From: Tolypeutes matacus | Taxonomy: Eukaryota > Chordata > Mammalia > Cingulata > Chlamyphoridae | Length of the DNA stretch: 64,000 bases | Assembly: GCA_026826555.1 (NCBI GenBank) | Contig: JAKSZT010040235.1 | Span: forward strand, 522,842 to 586,841 | Direction: 5' to 3' | Notes under the pieces: generated by a model | Database searches by the model: none | The model's input: only the letters and a program-made list of their open reading frames with translations | What the model was told of the DNA's origin: nothing | Translations under genes and position numbers: made by a program | Shown here: positions 1-11,089 of the stretch, one piece after another | Layout of the letters: the number at the start of each line of letters is the position of its first letter | Position numbering within the stretch: position 1 is the first letter of the stretch

Positions 1-343
1 GGAGGCCCCCCCGAGCCCTGCCTGCCCAGGGGCCGCCAGCCCCGCGGGAGGGGCTCCCAGGCCAGACCGGCCTTCGGAGGCGGCTGAGCAGGCGTCAGAG
101 GGGAAGTTCCTGCGCCACGCGGGGAGGCTGCCGCCTCTAACCGGGCGCGGTGGGGGGAGCCCCCGGGAGGAGGCATTTGAGTGGGGCTGAGGGGTGAACA
201 GCGGCCTGCTGGACCAGGAGAGGGTCTGTGCTCAGGCGGGGCGCCCTGGACTGGTGGGGTGGAGCCCGGTGGTGACAGGCGAATTCTCACCTGCTTTTCT
301 CACAATTCTCCCATGGCTCCCGGTTTCCACTTTGCATTTTAAA
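1..343. other. Start of window: GC-rich ADAMTS13 intron flank
   Basis: GC-rich unique-looking sequence in front of the large L1 insertion. By position it lies in the intron before the TSP1-7 exon of ADAMTS13. The first 29 bases could be read as the last codons of a TSP1 exon (a Glu-Pro-Cys motif, then an Arg codon split in the right phase), but the following dinucleotide is GG, not GT, so no exon is annotated. Nothing else is recognised. Confidence 0.5.
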
Positions 344-362
344 TCATGAAATGCTTTTCTGT

Positions 363-1177
363 TCAGGATTTCAAATTCTTTGTGCTTGCTCATTGTCGTC
401 TTTATTATTATTATTATTATTATTTTATTTTTTGTTTTGTAAAGACATTTTTATTGACATTGTACAGTTAAATTTACCCTTTTAAGTATGTGCTAATAGT
501 CACGTAAGCCCCCCCACCCCCAAGCCCCTCATACCCCTTTGTACTCAACAGCTCCCCATCCCCGGGAAACCACTGATCATATAAAACCCGTAACGAAAAC
601 TAAGTCTTGAAAAACTATCAGGTACTTTTGGCGGACCACCAAAATGAAGGCAGTGTCCCATTTCATGGCAGATGTGCGGATATTTTACTTAGTGCAGAAT
701 TAAGCCTGCCATGGCCATACGTGTGCCTCAGCAGTAAACTTACAATAAGCAGAATCTTCAGAGTAATCCAAAGAAAGGAATTTTAAAGATGCTAATCTAG
801 TTATAAACAAAAGTAGCCTACTTAAAACCACTAATCTTAGCCACAGCTCTGTGAGCTATGAGAACTTAGGTCCTGGGTTCGACTCACTTGCTCTTGGATA
901 TCGATGCTGTGGAGTTTCAGGCTGATGAGAGAACCCCCATAAACAGGGGGAGTCCTCTCGTTCCAGTACAGGGCAGAGCTATGACATTCTCAGAGACAGG
1001 TCCCTAACAGATATTTGGGATTTTATCCTCTCAAAATTCACTCCTGCCACCACGGTGAGGGACAAAGAAAGCAAAACCACCCTCCCTGTGCCAATGACCT
1101 CACGTTCCTCTTGAAAAGGCCCCCTCCATTCTGCTTTCAAACAGCAGCCCTCGAGTTCCTCAGCAGCTTGAACTTGA
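363..1177 (-). repeat. 3' part of the outer insertion: unrecognised, with L1M-like 3'UTR and decayed A-tail
   Basis: On the minus strand this follows the truncated ORF1 of L1-0. The part nearest ORF1 (about 600-1177) is not recognised and has no long ORF. About 430-600 resembles an old L1M 3'UTR (a CAGTGGTTT...GGGGATGGGG stretch, then TTAAAAGGGTAAATTT), followed by AATAAA and an A-rich, AAT-repeated tail at about 403-440. About 40 bases of unexplained sequence separate that tail from the duplication at 344-362. Confidence 0.45.
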
Positions 1178-1641
1178 CAGTCGCCCGGCAGCCGAAAGGG
1201 TCACTGTCTTCTTGACGTCCTTGATCTCCTTAGCCGTGTTGTCTTTCAGCTTATGCATCTGATTTTGGAAATTTGTGTGCATCTTGTCGATTAGTTCTCT
1301 CACATCCCGTGTCTCTTCTGGGGCTTTGATATATTCCTTTTCTTGAGCCATTTCTTCCGTTTTCTTAGTGCGGCTTGTAATTTTTTGCTGATGTCTAGGC
1401 ATCTGGTTAGGGTGAAGAGAGGACTGAGCTGCTCAGTTTCTCTCTCTTTCGCAGGGATTCAGTGGCAGGAGACTTTACTACTGCTGTTCTTCGATTCTTG
1501 TTTCAACATGTTCTGGGTCTTTAGGCTTGTCCCTGCTAGTTGCTCAAAACTGGGCCCTGGGCCTGTAATGGGTTGTAGACCTGCTTCCTAGGGCCTTGGG
1601 GAGGGCAGCTGTGAAGGCCAGAAAAAGCCTCTCTCATTTAC
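1178..1641 (-). mobile_element. L1-0 fragment: 5'UTR end and ORF1 N-terminus
   Basis: The minus strand encodes an ORF1 start (MPRHQQKI...) at 1402, very close to the ORF1 start of the younger L1 at 9572 (MPKHQQKI...), followed by about 70 codons of lysine/glutamate-rich coiled-coil sequence. Bases 1403-1641 match the 5'UTR just upstream of ORF1 in the copy at 9573-9810. The fragment ends at 1641, where the second L1 is inserted. Confidence 0.8.
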
Positions 1642-1655
1642 TTTTTTTTTTTTTT

Positions 1656-2740
1656 AATTAAAAAAAATTTATTGAAGGATATCACTCAGACACGAACATA
1701 CATAAACAATACGTGTATAGCAATAGTTGTGACCTTACAAAACAAACATACACAACATCCTACAGGGCTCTCACACCTCCCCCTACCACCGATACCGTGC
1801 ATGGCTGGGAAACATCTCCAACCAATGATCAAAGAGCATCCTCAAAATACCACCACCACCCAAAGCGTTCTCCCCCAACCCACCCTATAATTATTATTTT
1901 TATATCACTTATACATGAACATATATAAACAGTAAGTGTATAGTAAAAGTTGTGAACTTATTAAACAAACATGCATATCACCCCACCACCAACACCTTGC
2001 ATTGTCGTGAGACATTTGTTACAAATGATGAAAAAATATTGTCAAAATCTTACTACTAATTATAGTCCTTATCTTACATGTGATGGATTTTTCCCCCAAC
2101 CCACCCTATTATTATTTTAAAAATATATTTTTATGACAGAAGTTGTGAACTTACAAAACAATCATGCACAAGTGCAGAATTCCCAAACAATACCCCTCTA
2201 TCAACACACCACACCCTGGAGGAACATTTGCTACCGACTATGAGGCAATGCCATCCTATCATTACCAGGTCCACAGCGTACATTTGGCACACGTTTTCCA
2301 TACTCCCCCATTTTCAGCACAGCACATCTCTGGCATAGATGCATGAATATTACAGAATTGCTGTTAACCACAGTCCATAGGTCACTCCAGTAGTGTTTTT
2401 CCCATGCTTCTCCACATCCCCACCTCCCTTCAATAGTGATGTACATCTGCTCTAGCTCACAAAGGACACTCTTGCGTCTGTACCATCAACCACTATTCTC
2501 ATCCACCTCTGGGTTTCCTGTGCTATTCAGTCCCTAGATTATTCTCCAGCTTTCTGTCAAGTGGGATTTACATCCCTAGACTGCCATTTTCAGCCACATC
2601 CTCATTTATAGACCAGCTGTTACTCACTATAATGTGTTACCATCAATTCTGTACATTTCCACACTTTTACAGTAAAGCTAATGAAAACTTCTACATACAT
2701 TAAACATCAGTAGTCCATCTCAGTCCTCCTCATATCTCCT
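1656..2740 (-). repeat. L1-A 3'UTR with repeated modules
   Basis: AT-rich sequence with at least three diverged repeats, at about 1696-1900, 1918-2122 and 2122-2250. Each holds a 'gttgtgaacttacaaaacaaac' type segment, and the first two end in 'ccccaacccaccctat' followed by ATT repeats. The period of the first two is about 222 bp. This 3'UTR differs from that of L1-1 and L1-2, so L1-A belongs to another subfamily. Confidence 0.6.
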
Positions 2741-3449
2741 TTAAGAATTTACCACCTCCCACCAGGTCTTGAAGATATGTTCCACATTTTCTTCTAGAAG
2801 CTTTATGGTTCTTGCTTTTATATTTAGGTTTTGATTCATTTTGAGTTAATTTTTGTATAAGGTGAGAAGGGGTCCTCTTTCCTTCTCTTGGCCATGGATA
2901 TCCAGTTCTCCCAGCACCATTTGTTGAATGGACTGCTCTGCCCGAGCTGGGTGGGTTTGACAGGCTTGTCAAAAATCACTTGACCACAGATGTGAGGGTC
3001 TGTTTCTGAACCATCACTTCAGTTCCATTGGCCTATGTGTCTGTCTTTAAGCCAGTACCATGCTGTTTTTACCACTGTAGCTAGGCAACATGATTTAAAG
3101 TCCAGAAGTGAGAGTCCTCCAACTTTGCTTTTCCTTTTTAAGGTGTTTCTGGCTATTCAGGACCCCTTACCCTTCTAAATAAATTTGATAATCATGTTTT
3201 CAATTTATTAAAAAAATGCTGGTGGAATTTTTAATCAGAATTGCATTGAATCTGTATATCAATTTGAGGAGAATTGACATCTTAATGATATTCAGTCTTT
3301 CAATCCATGAACATAGAATGTTCTTTCAATTATTTAAGTCTTTTTTAAAATTTCTTTTAACAATGAGTTGTAGTTTTCTGAATACAAGTACTTTACATTG
3401 TTAAGTTTATTCCTGAATATTTGTGTTTTTGTCTGTCATATTTTATTTT

Positions 3450-3629
3450 ATTATTTTTAAAGATTTTATTTATTTATTCATTTATCCCCCCCTTGCTGCT
3501 TGTGCTCGCTGGGTCAGCTAACCACGCCGTGCGGGCGGGCTTGCCTTCACCAGGAGGCCCTGGGAACCGAACCCAGGGCCTCCCATATGGTAAACGGGAG
3601 CCCTACTGATTGAGCCACAGCCGCTTCCC
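3450..3629 (-). mobile_element. DAS-type tRNA-derived SINE (long form) in L1-A
   Basis: Minus-strand copy: GGGAAGCGGCTGTGGCTCA head near 3629, B-box-like GGTTC segment near 3555, then the 'gcaagcccgcccgcacggcg' tail and an A/T-rich end. The duplication ctgtcatattttatttt flanks it at 3433-3449 and 3629-3645. It sits between the ORF2 and ORF1 remnants of L1-A. Confidence 0.85.
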
Positions 3630-4579
3630 TGTCATATTTTATTTTCACCACTCTTTTGACGCTTTTAGTTACTCTTATTGATATAATATTCATTTCTAGA
3701 CTCTCTTCCAGGCCTCTCTCTCCTGTCTTTTCTTTTCAGGCTGTAGCACACCCTTTAGTATTTCCTGCAAAGCAGGTCTCTTGGTTACAAACTCTCTCAG
3801 TTTCTGTTTATCTGTGAGTATTCTGAAGCCCTCATTTTTGAAAAGACAGTCTTGCCTGATATGAGATTCTTGGCTGGAAGTTTTTCTCTTGCAGTATCTT
3901 AAATATATCATGGTTTCTGATGAGAAATCAGCACTTACTCTTATTGGGTATCTCTTATACGTTATGCATTGCTTTTCTCTTGCTGCTCTCAGAATTCTCT
4001 CTTTGTCTTTGGCATTTGACATTCTGATTAATATGTGTCTTGGAGTTGATCTATTTGGATTTTTTCAAATGGGCGTATGTCATGCTTCTTGGACATGGAT
4101 ATGTATGTCCTTCAGTAGGGTTGGGAAATTTTCTACCATTATTTCTTCAAATATTTCTTCTGCCCCTTTTCCCTTCTCTCTCCTTCTGGGACACCCATGA
4201 CATGCATGTTTGAACGCCTCTTGCTGTCCTTTAGTTCCCTGAGACCTTGTTCAATTTTTTCCATACTTTTCTCCATCTGTTCTTTTGTTATGTTCACTTT
4301 CAGGGGCCATTTCTTCAGGCTCACCAATCCTTTCTTCTGCCTCCTCAAATCTGGTATTACATGATTCCAATGTACTTTTTTTTTTTTTTTTTTAACTTTA
4401 TTTTGTACATTTAATAATTGAAAACATAAGCAATAAAAAACTAAAAAGTAAACACAGATGAATAAATATATACATTTCTCAATTAAATGTAATGGATACA
4501 TGTAAATTTTTTTTGTTGTTTTTGTTTTTGTTTTTTTTGTGTGTGTGAATCAAACAATATATTACACAATATATTTGGT

Positions 4580-5962
4580 TCATAATAATGCATTCATACA
4601 GTATTTGTCCTTTTGTGTCTGGCTTGCTTCACTCAACATAATGTCCTCCAGGTTCATGCATGTTGCCATATGCTTTACGACTTCATTTCTTCTTACAGCT
4701 GCATAATATTCCATCCTGTGAATAGACCACAGTTTGTTTATCCATTCATCTGTTGATGGACACCTGGGTTGTTTCCAGCTTTTGGCAATGATGAATGATG
4801 TGGTTATGAACATTGGTGTGCAGATGTCTGTTCGTGTCACTGCTCTCAGTTCTTCTGGGTATATACCCAGTAGTGGTATTGCAGGGTCACGTGGCAAGTC
4901 TATATTCAACTTCTTTAGAAACTGCCATACAGTCCTCCATAGTGGTTGTAGCATCCTGCATTCCCACCAACAGTGAAGAAGTGTTCCTGTCTCTCCACAT
5001 CCTCTCCAACACTTGTAGTTTTTTGTCTTTTTTATAGTGGCCATTCTGATAGGTGTGAAATGATATCTCATTGTAGTTTTGATTTGCATTTCCCTAATCA
5101 TGAGTGATGTTGAGCATTTCTTCATGTGTTTTTTTGCCTTTTGTATTTCTTCTTCGGAGAAATGTCTATTCAAGTCTTTGGCCCATTTTTTAATTGGGTC
5201 ATTTGTCTTTTTATGGTTGAGCTGTAACATCTCTTTATATATCCTGGATATCAAACCCTTATCAGATATGTGATTTCCAAATATTTTTTCCCATTGAGTC
5301 GGCTGCCTTTTCACCCTTCTGACAAAGTTCTGTGAGGTGCAAAAGTGTTTAATTTTGAGGAGGTCCCATTTATCTACTTTTCCTTTTGTTGCACGTGCTT
5401 TGGTTGTGAAGTCCAAGAAACTACCACCTACTACAAGGTCTTGAAGATGTTTCCCTACATTTTCTTCTAGTAGTTTTATGGTCCTGGCTTTTATATTTAG
5501 ATCTTTGATCCATTTTGAGTTGATTCTTGTATAGGGGGTGAGATAGGGGTCCTCTTTCATTCTTTTGGTTATAGATACCCAGTTCTTCCAACACCATTTG
5601 TTGAAGAGACTGTTTTTTCCCAACAGCGTGGGCTTGATAGGTTTGTCAAAAACCAGTTGACTGTATAGGTGAGGGTTTATTTCTGGATTCTCAATTCTAT
5701 TCCACTGATCGATATGTCTATCTTTATGCCAGTACCATGCTGTTTTGACCACTGTAGCTTTGTAATATGTTTCAAGGTCAGGCAGTGAAATTCCTCCCAC
5801 ATTGTTCTTCTTTTTTAGAATACTTTTGGCTATTCGGGTGCACTTACCCTTCCAGATGAATTTGATAATTGCCTTCTCTAATTCTGTAAAAAAAGCTGTT
5901 GGGATTTTGATTGGTATTGCATTGAATCTATATATCAGTTTGGGCAAGATTGACATCGTCAC
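4580..5962 (-). pseudogene. L1-1 ORF2, C-terminal part
   Basis: A 460-codon open stretch holding the C-terminal third of an L1 ORF2 protein. A Cys/His cluster (C-x3-C-x7-H-x4-C spacing in [18 protein letters not shown]) corresponds to the conserved L1 Cys-rich region, followed by the conserved 'YYAAVRRNE' segment. Upstream it continues, after a frame change near 5960-6020, into the reverse transcriptase segment. Degenerate remnant of one gene, not an independent CDS. Confidence 0.85.
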
Positions 5963-6019
5963 GATATTTATTCTTCCAATCCATGAACACGGGATGTCTT
6001 TCCATTTGTTTAGGTCTTT

Positions 6020-7012
6020 TTAAATTTCTTTTAGCATTGTTTTGTAGTTTTCTGCATATAGGTCCTGTACTTCCTTGGTTAAATTAACTCCTAGGTATTT
6101 GAGTCTTTTTGTTGCTATTGAAAATGGAATTTTCTTCCTGATTTCCTCCTCAGATTGTTCAGTACTAGTGTACAAAAACATTACTGATTTTTGCGTGTTG
6201 ATCTTATATCCTGCCACTTTGCTGAACTCATTTATTAGTTCAAGTAGCTTTGTTGTGGATACTTCAGGATTTTCTAAATACAGGATCATGTCATCCGCAA
6301 ACAGTGAGAATTTTACTTCCTCTTTTCCTATTTGGACGCCTTTAATTTTTTTGTCTTGTCTAATTGCCCTAGCTAGAACTTCTAGTACAATGTTGAATAA
6401 CAATTGTGACAGTGAGCATCCTTGTCTTGTTCCTGATCTTAGGGGGAAAGCTTTCAACCTTTCCCCATTGAGTATGATGTTGGCTGTGGGTTTTTCATAT
6501 ATGCCTTTTATCATATTGAGGAATTTTCCTTTTATTCCTATCTTTTGAAGTATTTTTATCAAAAAAGGATGTTGGATTTTGTCGAATGCCTTTTCTGCAT
6601 CTATTGAGATGATCATGTGGTTTTTTTCCTTCAACTTGTTAATGTGGTGTATTACATTGATTGATTTTCTTATGTTGAACCAGCCTTGCATACCAGGAAT
6701 AAATCCCACTTGGTCGTGATGTATAATTCTTTTGATATGCTGTTGGATTCGATTTGCAAGTATTTTGTTGAGAATTTTTGCATCTATGTTCATGAGAGAG
6801 ATTGGTCTGTAGTTTTCTTTTCTTGTGGAATCTTTATCTGGCTTTGGTATTAGGGTGATGTTGGCTTCATAAAATGTGTTGGGTAATTTTCCCTCCTCTT
6901 CAATTTTTTGGAAGAGTTTAAACAGGATTGGTGTTAATTCTTTTAGAAATGCTTGGTAGAACTCACCTGTGAAGCCATCTGGTCCTGGACTTTTCTTTGC
7001 TGGGAGATTTTT
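6020..7012 (-). pseudogene. L1-1 ORF2, reverse transcriptase region
   Basis: Minus-strand open frame with the L1 reverse transcriptase core: KSPGPDGF near the N-terminal side, 'LIPKPDKD', 'RPISLMNID', 'TRQGCSLS' and the catalytic FADDMILYL motif near 6290. This is group-II/non-LTR RT order. The frame is interrupted on its 5' side by the SINE at 7013-7116, beyond which the same protein continues (7117-7634). Confidence 0.88.
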
Positions 7013-7116
7013 TTTTTTTTTTTTTTTTTTAATCGGGAGGTACTGGGGATCGAACCCTGGTCTCTCCATATGGTAGACGGACGCCGAACCTCTTGAGCCA
7101 CATCCGTTTCCCTACT
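7013..7116 (-). mobile_element. Short DAS-type SINE inside L1-1 ORF2
   Basis: Minus-strand SINE with head GGGAAACGGATGTGGCTCA at about 7112, a GGTTCGATCCCCAGTA B box near 7050 and a poly(A) tail seen as T's at 7013-7032. The duplication gctgggagattttt is at 6999-7012 and 7117-7130. The sister L1 at 22246-22275 has the uninterrupted site, which proves the insertion. It splits ORF2 between the linker and the reverse transcriptase. Confidence 0.93.
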
Positions 7117-7634
7117 GCTGGGAGATTTTTGATGACAGATTCAATCTCCTTAATTGTGATTGGTTTGTTAAGTTCTTGTATTTCTTGTTTTGTCAGTGTA
7201 GGTTGGTTATGAGTTTCTAGAAATTTGTCCATTTCATCCAGGTTGTCTAGTTTGTTGGCATATAGTTTCTCATAATATCCTCTTATGATTCTTTTTATTT
7301 CTGTGAGGTCATTTGTAATTTCCCCCCTTTCATTTCTGATTGTATTTATTTGCATCTTCTCTCTTTTTTTCTTTGTTAGTCTAGCGAGGGGTTTGTCAAT
7401 CTTATTGATCTTCTCAAAGAACCAGCTTTTGGTTTTGTTGATTTTCTCTATTGCTTTTTTGTTCTCATTTTCATTTATTTCTGCTCTAATCTTTATTATT
7501 TCTTTCCTTCTTTTTGCTTTGGGATTGGTTTGCTGTTCTTTCTCTAGTTTCTCAAGTTGTTCAGTTAAATCTTTGAGTTTAGCTCTTTCTTGTTTCTTAA
7601 TATAGGCATTTAGGGCTATAAATTTCCCTCTCAA
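7117..7634 (-). pseudogene. L1-1 ORF2, linker between endonuclease and RT
   Basis: Continues ORF2 between the stop-broken endonuclease and the SINE. It is rich in Lys/Glu, with a likely helical stretch ([18 protein letters not shown]), then the '[14 protein letters not shown]' segment typical of L1 ORF2 before the RT. It aligns with the uninterrupted region of L1-2 at 22265-22770. Confidence 0.8.
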
Positions 7635-7733
7635 GACTGCCTTTGCTGTATCCCATAAGTTTTGATATGTTGTGTTCTCATTTTCATTTGCCTCAATATA
7701 TTTACTGATTTCACTTGCAATTTCTTCTTTGAC

Positions 7734-8516
7734 TCACTGAATATTTAGGAGTGTGTTGTTCAGTCTCCACACATTTGCAAATGTACTTTTTTCCTGTCTG
7801 TTATTGATTTCTAGTTTCATTCCATTATGATCTGAGAAGGTGCTTTGTATAATTTCAATCTTTTTATATTTATTGAGAGCTGTATTGTGACCTAACATGT
7901 GGTCTATTCTGGAGAAAGATCCATGGGCACTTGAGAAGAATGTATAACCTGCTGAGTTTGGATGCAGTGTTCTGTATATGTCTGTTAGGTCTAACTTGTT
8001 TATCGTATTGTTCAATTTCTCTGTTTCCTTGTTGATCTTCTGTCTAGTTGTTCTATCTAATGATGTGAGAGGGGTGTTGAAGTCCCCGACGATTATTATA
8101 GAAATGTCTATTTCTCCTTTCAGTTTTGCCAGAGTTTTTCTCATATATTTTGGGGCACCCTGGTTAGGTGCGTAGATATTTATGACTGTTACATCTTCCT
8201 GGAGGATCGTCCCTTTTATTAATATATAATGGCCTTCCGCATCTCTTATCACTTTTTTGCATTTGAAGTCTGTTTTGTCTGATATTAGTATAGCTACCCC
8301 TGCTCTTTTCTGATTACTGTTCGCGTGGAGTATCGTTTTCCAACCTTTTACTTTCAGCCGGCTTGTATCCTTGTGTTTGAGGTGAGTTTCTTGTAAGCAG
8401 CATATGGATGGCTCATGTTTTTTTATCCATTCTGTCAGCCTGTATCTTTTGATTGGGGAATTTAATCCATTCACATTCAATGATATTACTGAAAATGCAC
8501 TATTTATTTCCTCCAT
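7734..8516 (-). pseudogene. L1-1 ORF2, endonuclease domain
   Basis: A 260-codon APE-type L1 endonuclease. Visible motifs: [10 protein letters not shown] near the start, QETHL, NIYAPN, GDFNTPL and a C-terminal SDHNGMK, in the expected order, with the catalytic Glu, Asp, Asn and His positions present. It starts at a Met (MEEINSAF) and ends at an in-frame stop at 7734, so the domain is whole but cut off from the RT. In L1-2 the same junction is open. Confidence 0.88.
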
Positions 8517-8597
8517 TTTATTCTTTGGTTTTCATATGTCATCTTATTTTTGTCTTTCTTTTTACTCTTTTGGTTATCCTTTCTGCTTTTCTTTCTT

Positions 8598-9572
8598 CTA
8601 TACTCTCCTCCAAGCCTCTCTCTCCTGTCTTTTTCTTTCAGGTTCTAAGGCTTCCTTTAATATTTCCTGCAAAGGTGGATTCTTTTTTGCAAACTCTCTT
8701 AGTTTCTGTTTGTTTGTGAATACTTTATATTCACCTTCATATTTGAAGGACAGTTTTGCTGGGTAAAGAATTCTCGGCTGGCAGTTTTTCTCTTTCAGTT
8801 TCCTAATGGTATCATACCACTGTCTTCTCGCCTCCATGGTTTCTGAAGTCTTACTGGACGTCCTTTGTACGTGATCGTTTGCTTCTCTCTTGCTGCTCTG
8901 AGCATTTTCTCTTTATCTTTTACATTTGACATTCTGAATAATATGTGTCTTGGCGTAGGTCTATTTGGATTTATTCTTATTGAGGTAACGGTGTGCTTCT
9001 TGGACATGAAAGTTCATTTCTTTCGTGAGTGTTGGGAAATTTTCAGCTATTATTTCCTCAAATACTCTTTCTGCCCCCTTTTCTTTCTCTTCTCCTTCTG
9101 GAACTCCAATGACACGTATATTCTTGCGTTTTGTGTTGTCATTCAACTCTCTGAGCCCCTGCTCAATTTTTTCCATTCTTTTCTCTCTCTGTTCTTTTCT
9201 CTCTTCAATTTTAGCTGCTCTGTCTTCAGTATCACTTATTCTTTCTTCTATCATTTCGAGTCTGCTGTTGTATGCTTCTAATGTATTTTTTACTTCACCT
9301 ATTGTGTCTTTCATTCCCATGAACTCCGTTACTTTTCTGTTCATGATTTCAAATTCTTCTTTACGTTCGCGCAATGACTTCTTGATGTCATTGATCTCTT
9401 TAACTATATTCTCTTTCATCTCGTTAATTTGATTTTGGAAATGTGTGCTCATCTCACTGATTAGTTCTCTCAAATTCTGCATCTCTTCTGGGACTTTGCT
9501 GTATTCCTTTTCTTGGGCTATGTCTTCTATTTTCTTAGTATGGCCCGTAATTTTTTGTTGGTGCTTAGGCAT
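8598..9572 (-). pseudogene. L1-1 ORF1 (RNA-binding protein), frameshifted
   Basis: From Met at 9572 the minus strand encodes an N-terminal coiled coil (repeated Glu/Lys/Leu heptads, about residues 10-130), then an RRM-like region (RVIGVPEGEE) and, in a different frame from about 9007, the C-terminal domain ([28 protein letters not shown]). Frame changes near 8985 and a small deletion near 8842 break the product. L1-2 and L1-A carry the missing bases at the deletion. Confidence 0.83.
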
Positions 9573-10686
9573 CTGGTTAGTTTGTGTTTTACTTAGATGC
9601 TCTATCTCTTTCTCTTTTATGAGGTTTTAGTGGCAGGCGGCTGTGAGTTACCGCCGCTCTTTGATTTTTGGTTCAACCTTGATTGTTCGGATTGTTCTGC
9701 TGGTTGCTCAAAACTGGGCACTGGACTCAGTAATTGGTTGTAGAGTCGTTTCCTCGGGCCTTGGGCAGGGAGGCTATAGAGGCCAGGAAACGGCTCTCTT
9801 ACTTAATTTTCTTATGTGCACTTCCTTCGTCTGCCAGGAGATGGCGCTTGTTGGCAGCTCTCAATTCAATGCCTGGTTGGAGCGTATTTGTTGTGACACA
9901 GACCAGATTAATGTGGTAGAGCTTCCTGTCTGGGGGCTAGGAGCCCTGTGATTCAAACTTTCTGAGACAGTTCTCCAGACTTCTCTCGTAGCGCCCCCCT
10001 TTTCCCAGCTAGGAAATATTTCCTCTCCCCTCTGAATCCTCAACAATCAGTCCCTGTTAGTAGAGGAGGAGATTGGGAGGTTTGTATATCTTTAGCCCCT
10101 TGCAGGCTCCAAGGCAAACAATGGCGCAGCCCCACCCGGCCTGGAAGGGCTCTCGGGACAGGGCAGACCAAACCCGGGAGTCCAAAGCAGGGTCAGCCCC
10201 AGGCTCTCTCTCCCCTCTCCCGTGGAGTCCTCAACAATTAGTCCAGGCTAGAAGAGAGGGAGGTTGCGAGGGTCGGATTTCTCCAGTCCTTTCCAGGCTC
10301 CCAGGGCAAACCGCCGTGTGGAAGGGTCCGTGGGGCTCCGCAGCCCAAATTTCAGGTCAGAACCTGAGTCTGCCTAAGGCTGTGTCCCTCTCTCTCCCCT
10401 TTCCGGGAGTGGCAGATCCCTGAAACCCCCTTTGTCTGTGGTGCCGAATTCTGAAGAGTGTGGGGGAGGGTGCCGGCAGCAGCAGAAGCTGCTACTTGCA
10501 ACTCACAGTTCTGTTGTCGCGATTTCCCTCTTCTGTCCCTCTCTCCTCTGGGTGGTGTGCAGCCTTCACCTGGTGACCTAAACCCTAGAAGATCTTTTTC
10601 GGGGCTGTTTCAGCTTGCCCTCTAGCTATTTTTCTGGAGAAGAGATTCCGGTGTCTTACTAGTCCGCCATCTTCCCGGAAGTCCCC
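9573..10686 (-). promoter_or_regulatory. L1-1 5'UTR (internal promoter)
   Basis: About 1.1 kb of GC-richer sequence upstream of ORF1. The first 25 transcribed bases contain CCGGAAG-type ETS and AAGATGGCGG (YY1) motifs (plus-strand 10664-10681). A CTCF-like core CCAGGAGATGGCGCT lies at 9834-9848. Internal repeated blocks occur, such as the two 'tcctcaacaat(c/t)agtcc' segments at about 10038 and 10218. It is the equivalent of the L1 sense promoter in other mammals; activity is inferred only. Confidence 0.6.
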
Positions 10687-10772
10687 TCCAATGTACTTTT
10701 AATTTCATTTACTGCACCTTTCATTCCCGTAAGATCTGCTATTTTTATATGTATGCTTTAAAATTCTTCTTT

Positions 10773-10882
10773 TTATTTTTATTTATTTATTTTTATTTTA
10801 CCGGGAGGTCCCGGGGATCGAACCCGGGTCCCTCCATATGGGAGACGGATGCCCAACCAGTTGAGCTACATCCGACCCCCTC
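10773..10882 (-). mobile_element. Short DAS-type SINE in L1-A ORF1
   Basis: Minus-strand tRNA-like unit (GGATGTAGCTCAACTGGTTG A box, GGTTCGATCCCCGGGA B box) with an A-rich tail seen as TTTATTT at 10773-10800. Flanked by aaattcttcttt at 10761-10772 and 10883-10894. It interrupts the ORF1 5' half of L1-A. Confidence 0.88.
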
Positions 10883-11089
10883 AAATTCTTCTTTGTACTC
10901 ATCCAATGTCTTCTTAATATCCTTAATTTCTTTAGCCATCTCATAGAATTTATTAAGGAGATTCGTTTGAACATCGATGATTAGTTGTCTCAACTCCTCT
11001 GGAGGCTTATCTTGTTCCTTTAACTGGCCATATCTTCCTGTTTCTTGGTGTGGATTGTAATTTTTTGTTGGTGTCTTGGCATCTGGCTT

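Larger units (their letters stand above)
4380..10686 (-). mobile_element. Near full-length L1 (L1-1), third level of the stack
   Basis: A perfect 14-bp duplication (tccaatgtactttt) at 4366-4379 and 10687-10700 shows insertion into ORF1 of L1-A. On the minus strand: 5'UTR 10686-9573 starting with GGGGACTTCCGGGAAGATGG (ETS and YY1 motifs), ORF1 9572 to about 8598, ORF2 8516 to about 4580, a short AT-rich 3'UTR, and a poly(A) tail seen as T's from 4380. ORF2 has recognisable endonuclease, reverse transcriptase (FADD) and Cys-rich C-terminal regions. ORF1 and ORF2 are broken by frameshifts, a stop near 7734 and a SINE at 7013-7116, so it is not active, but it is the best preserved L1 here and about 6.3 kb long. 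Confidence 0.92.
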
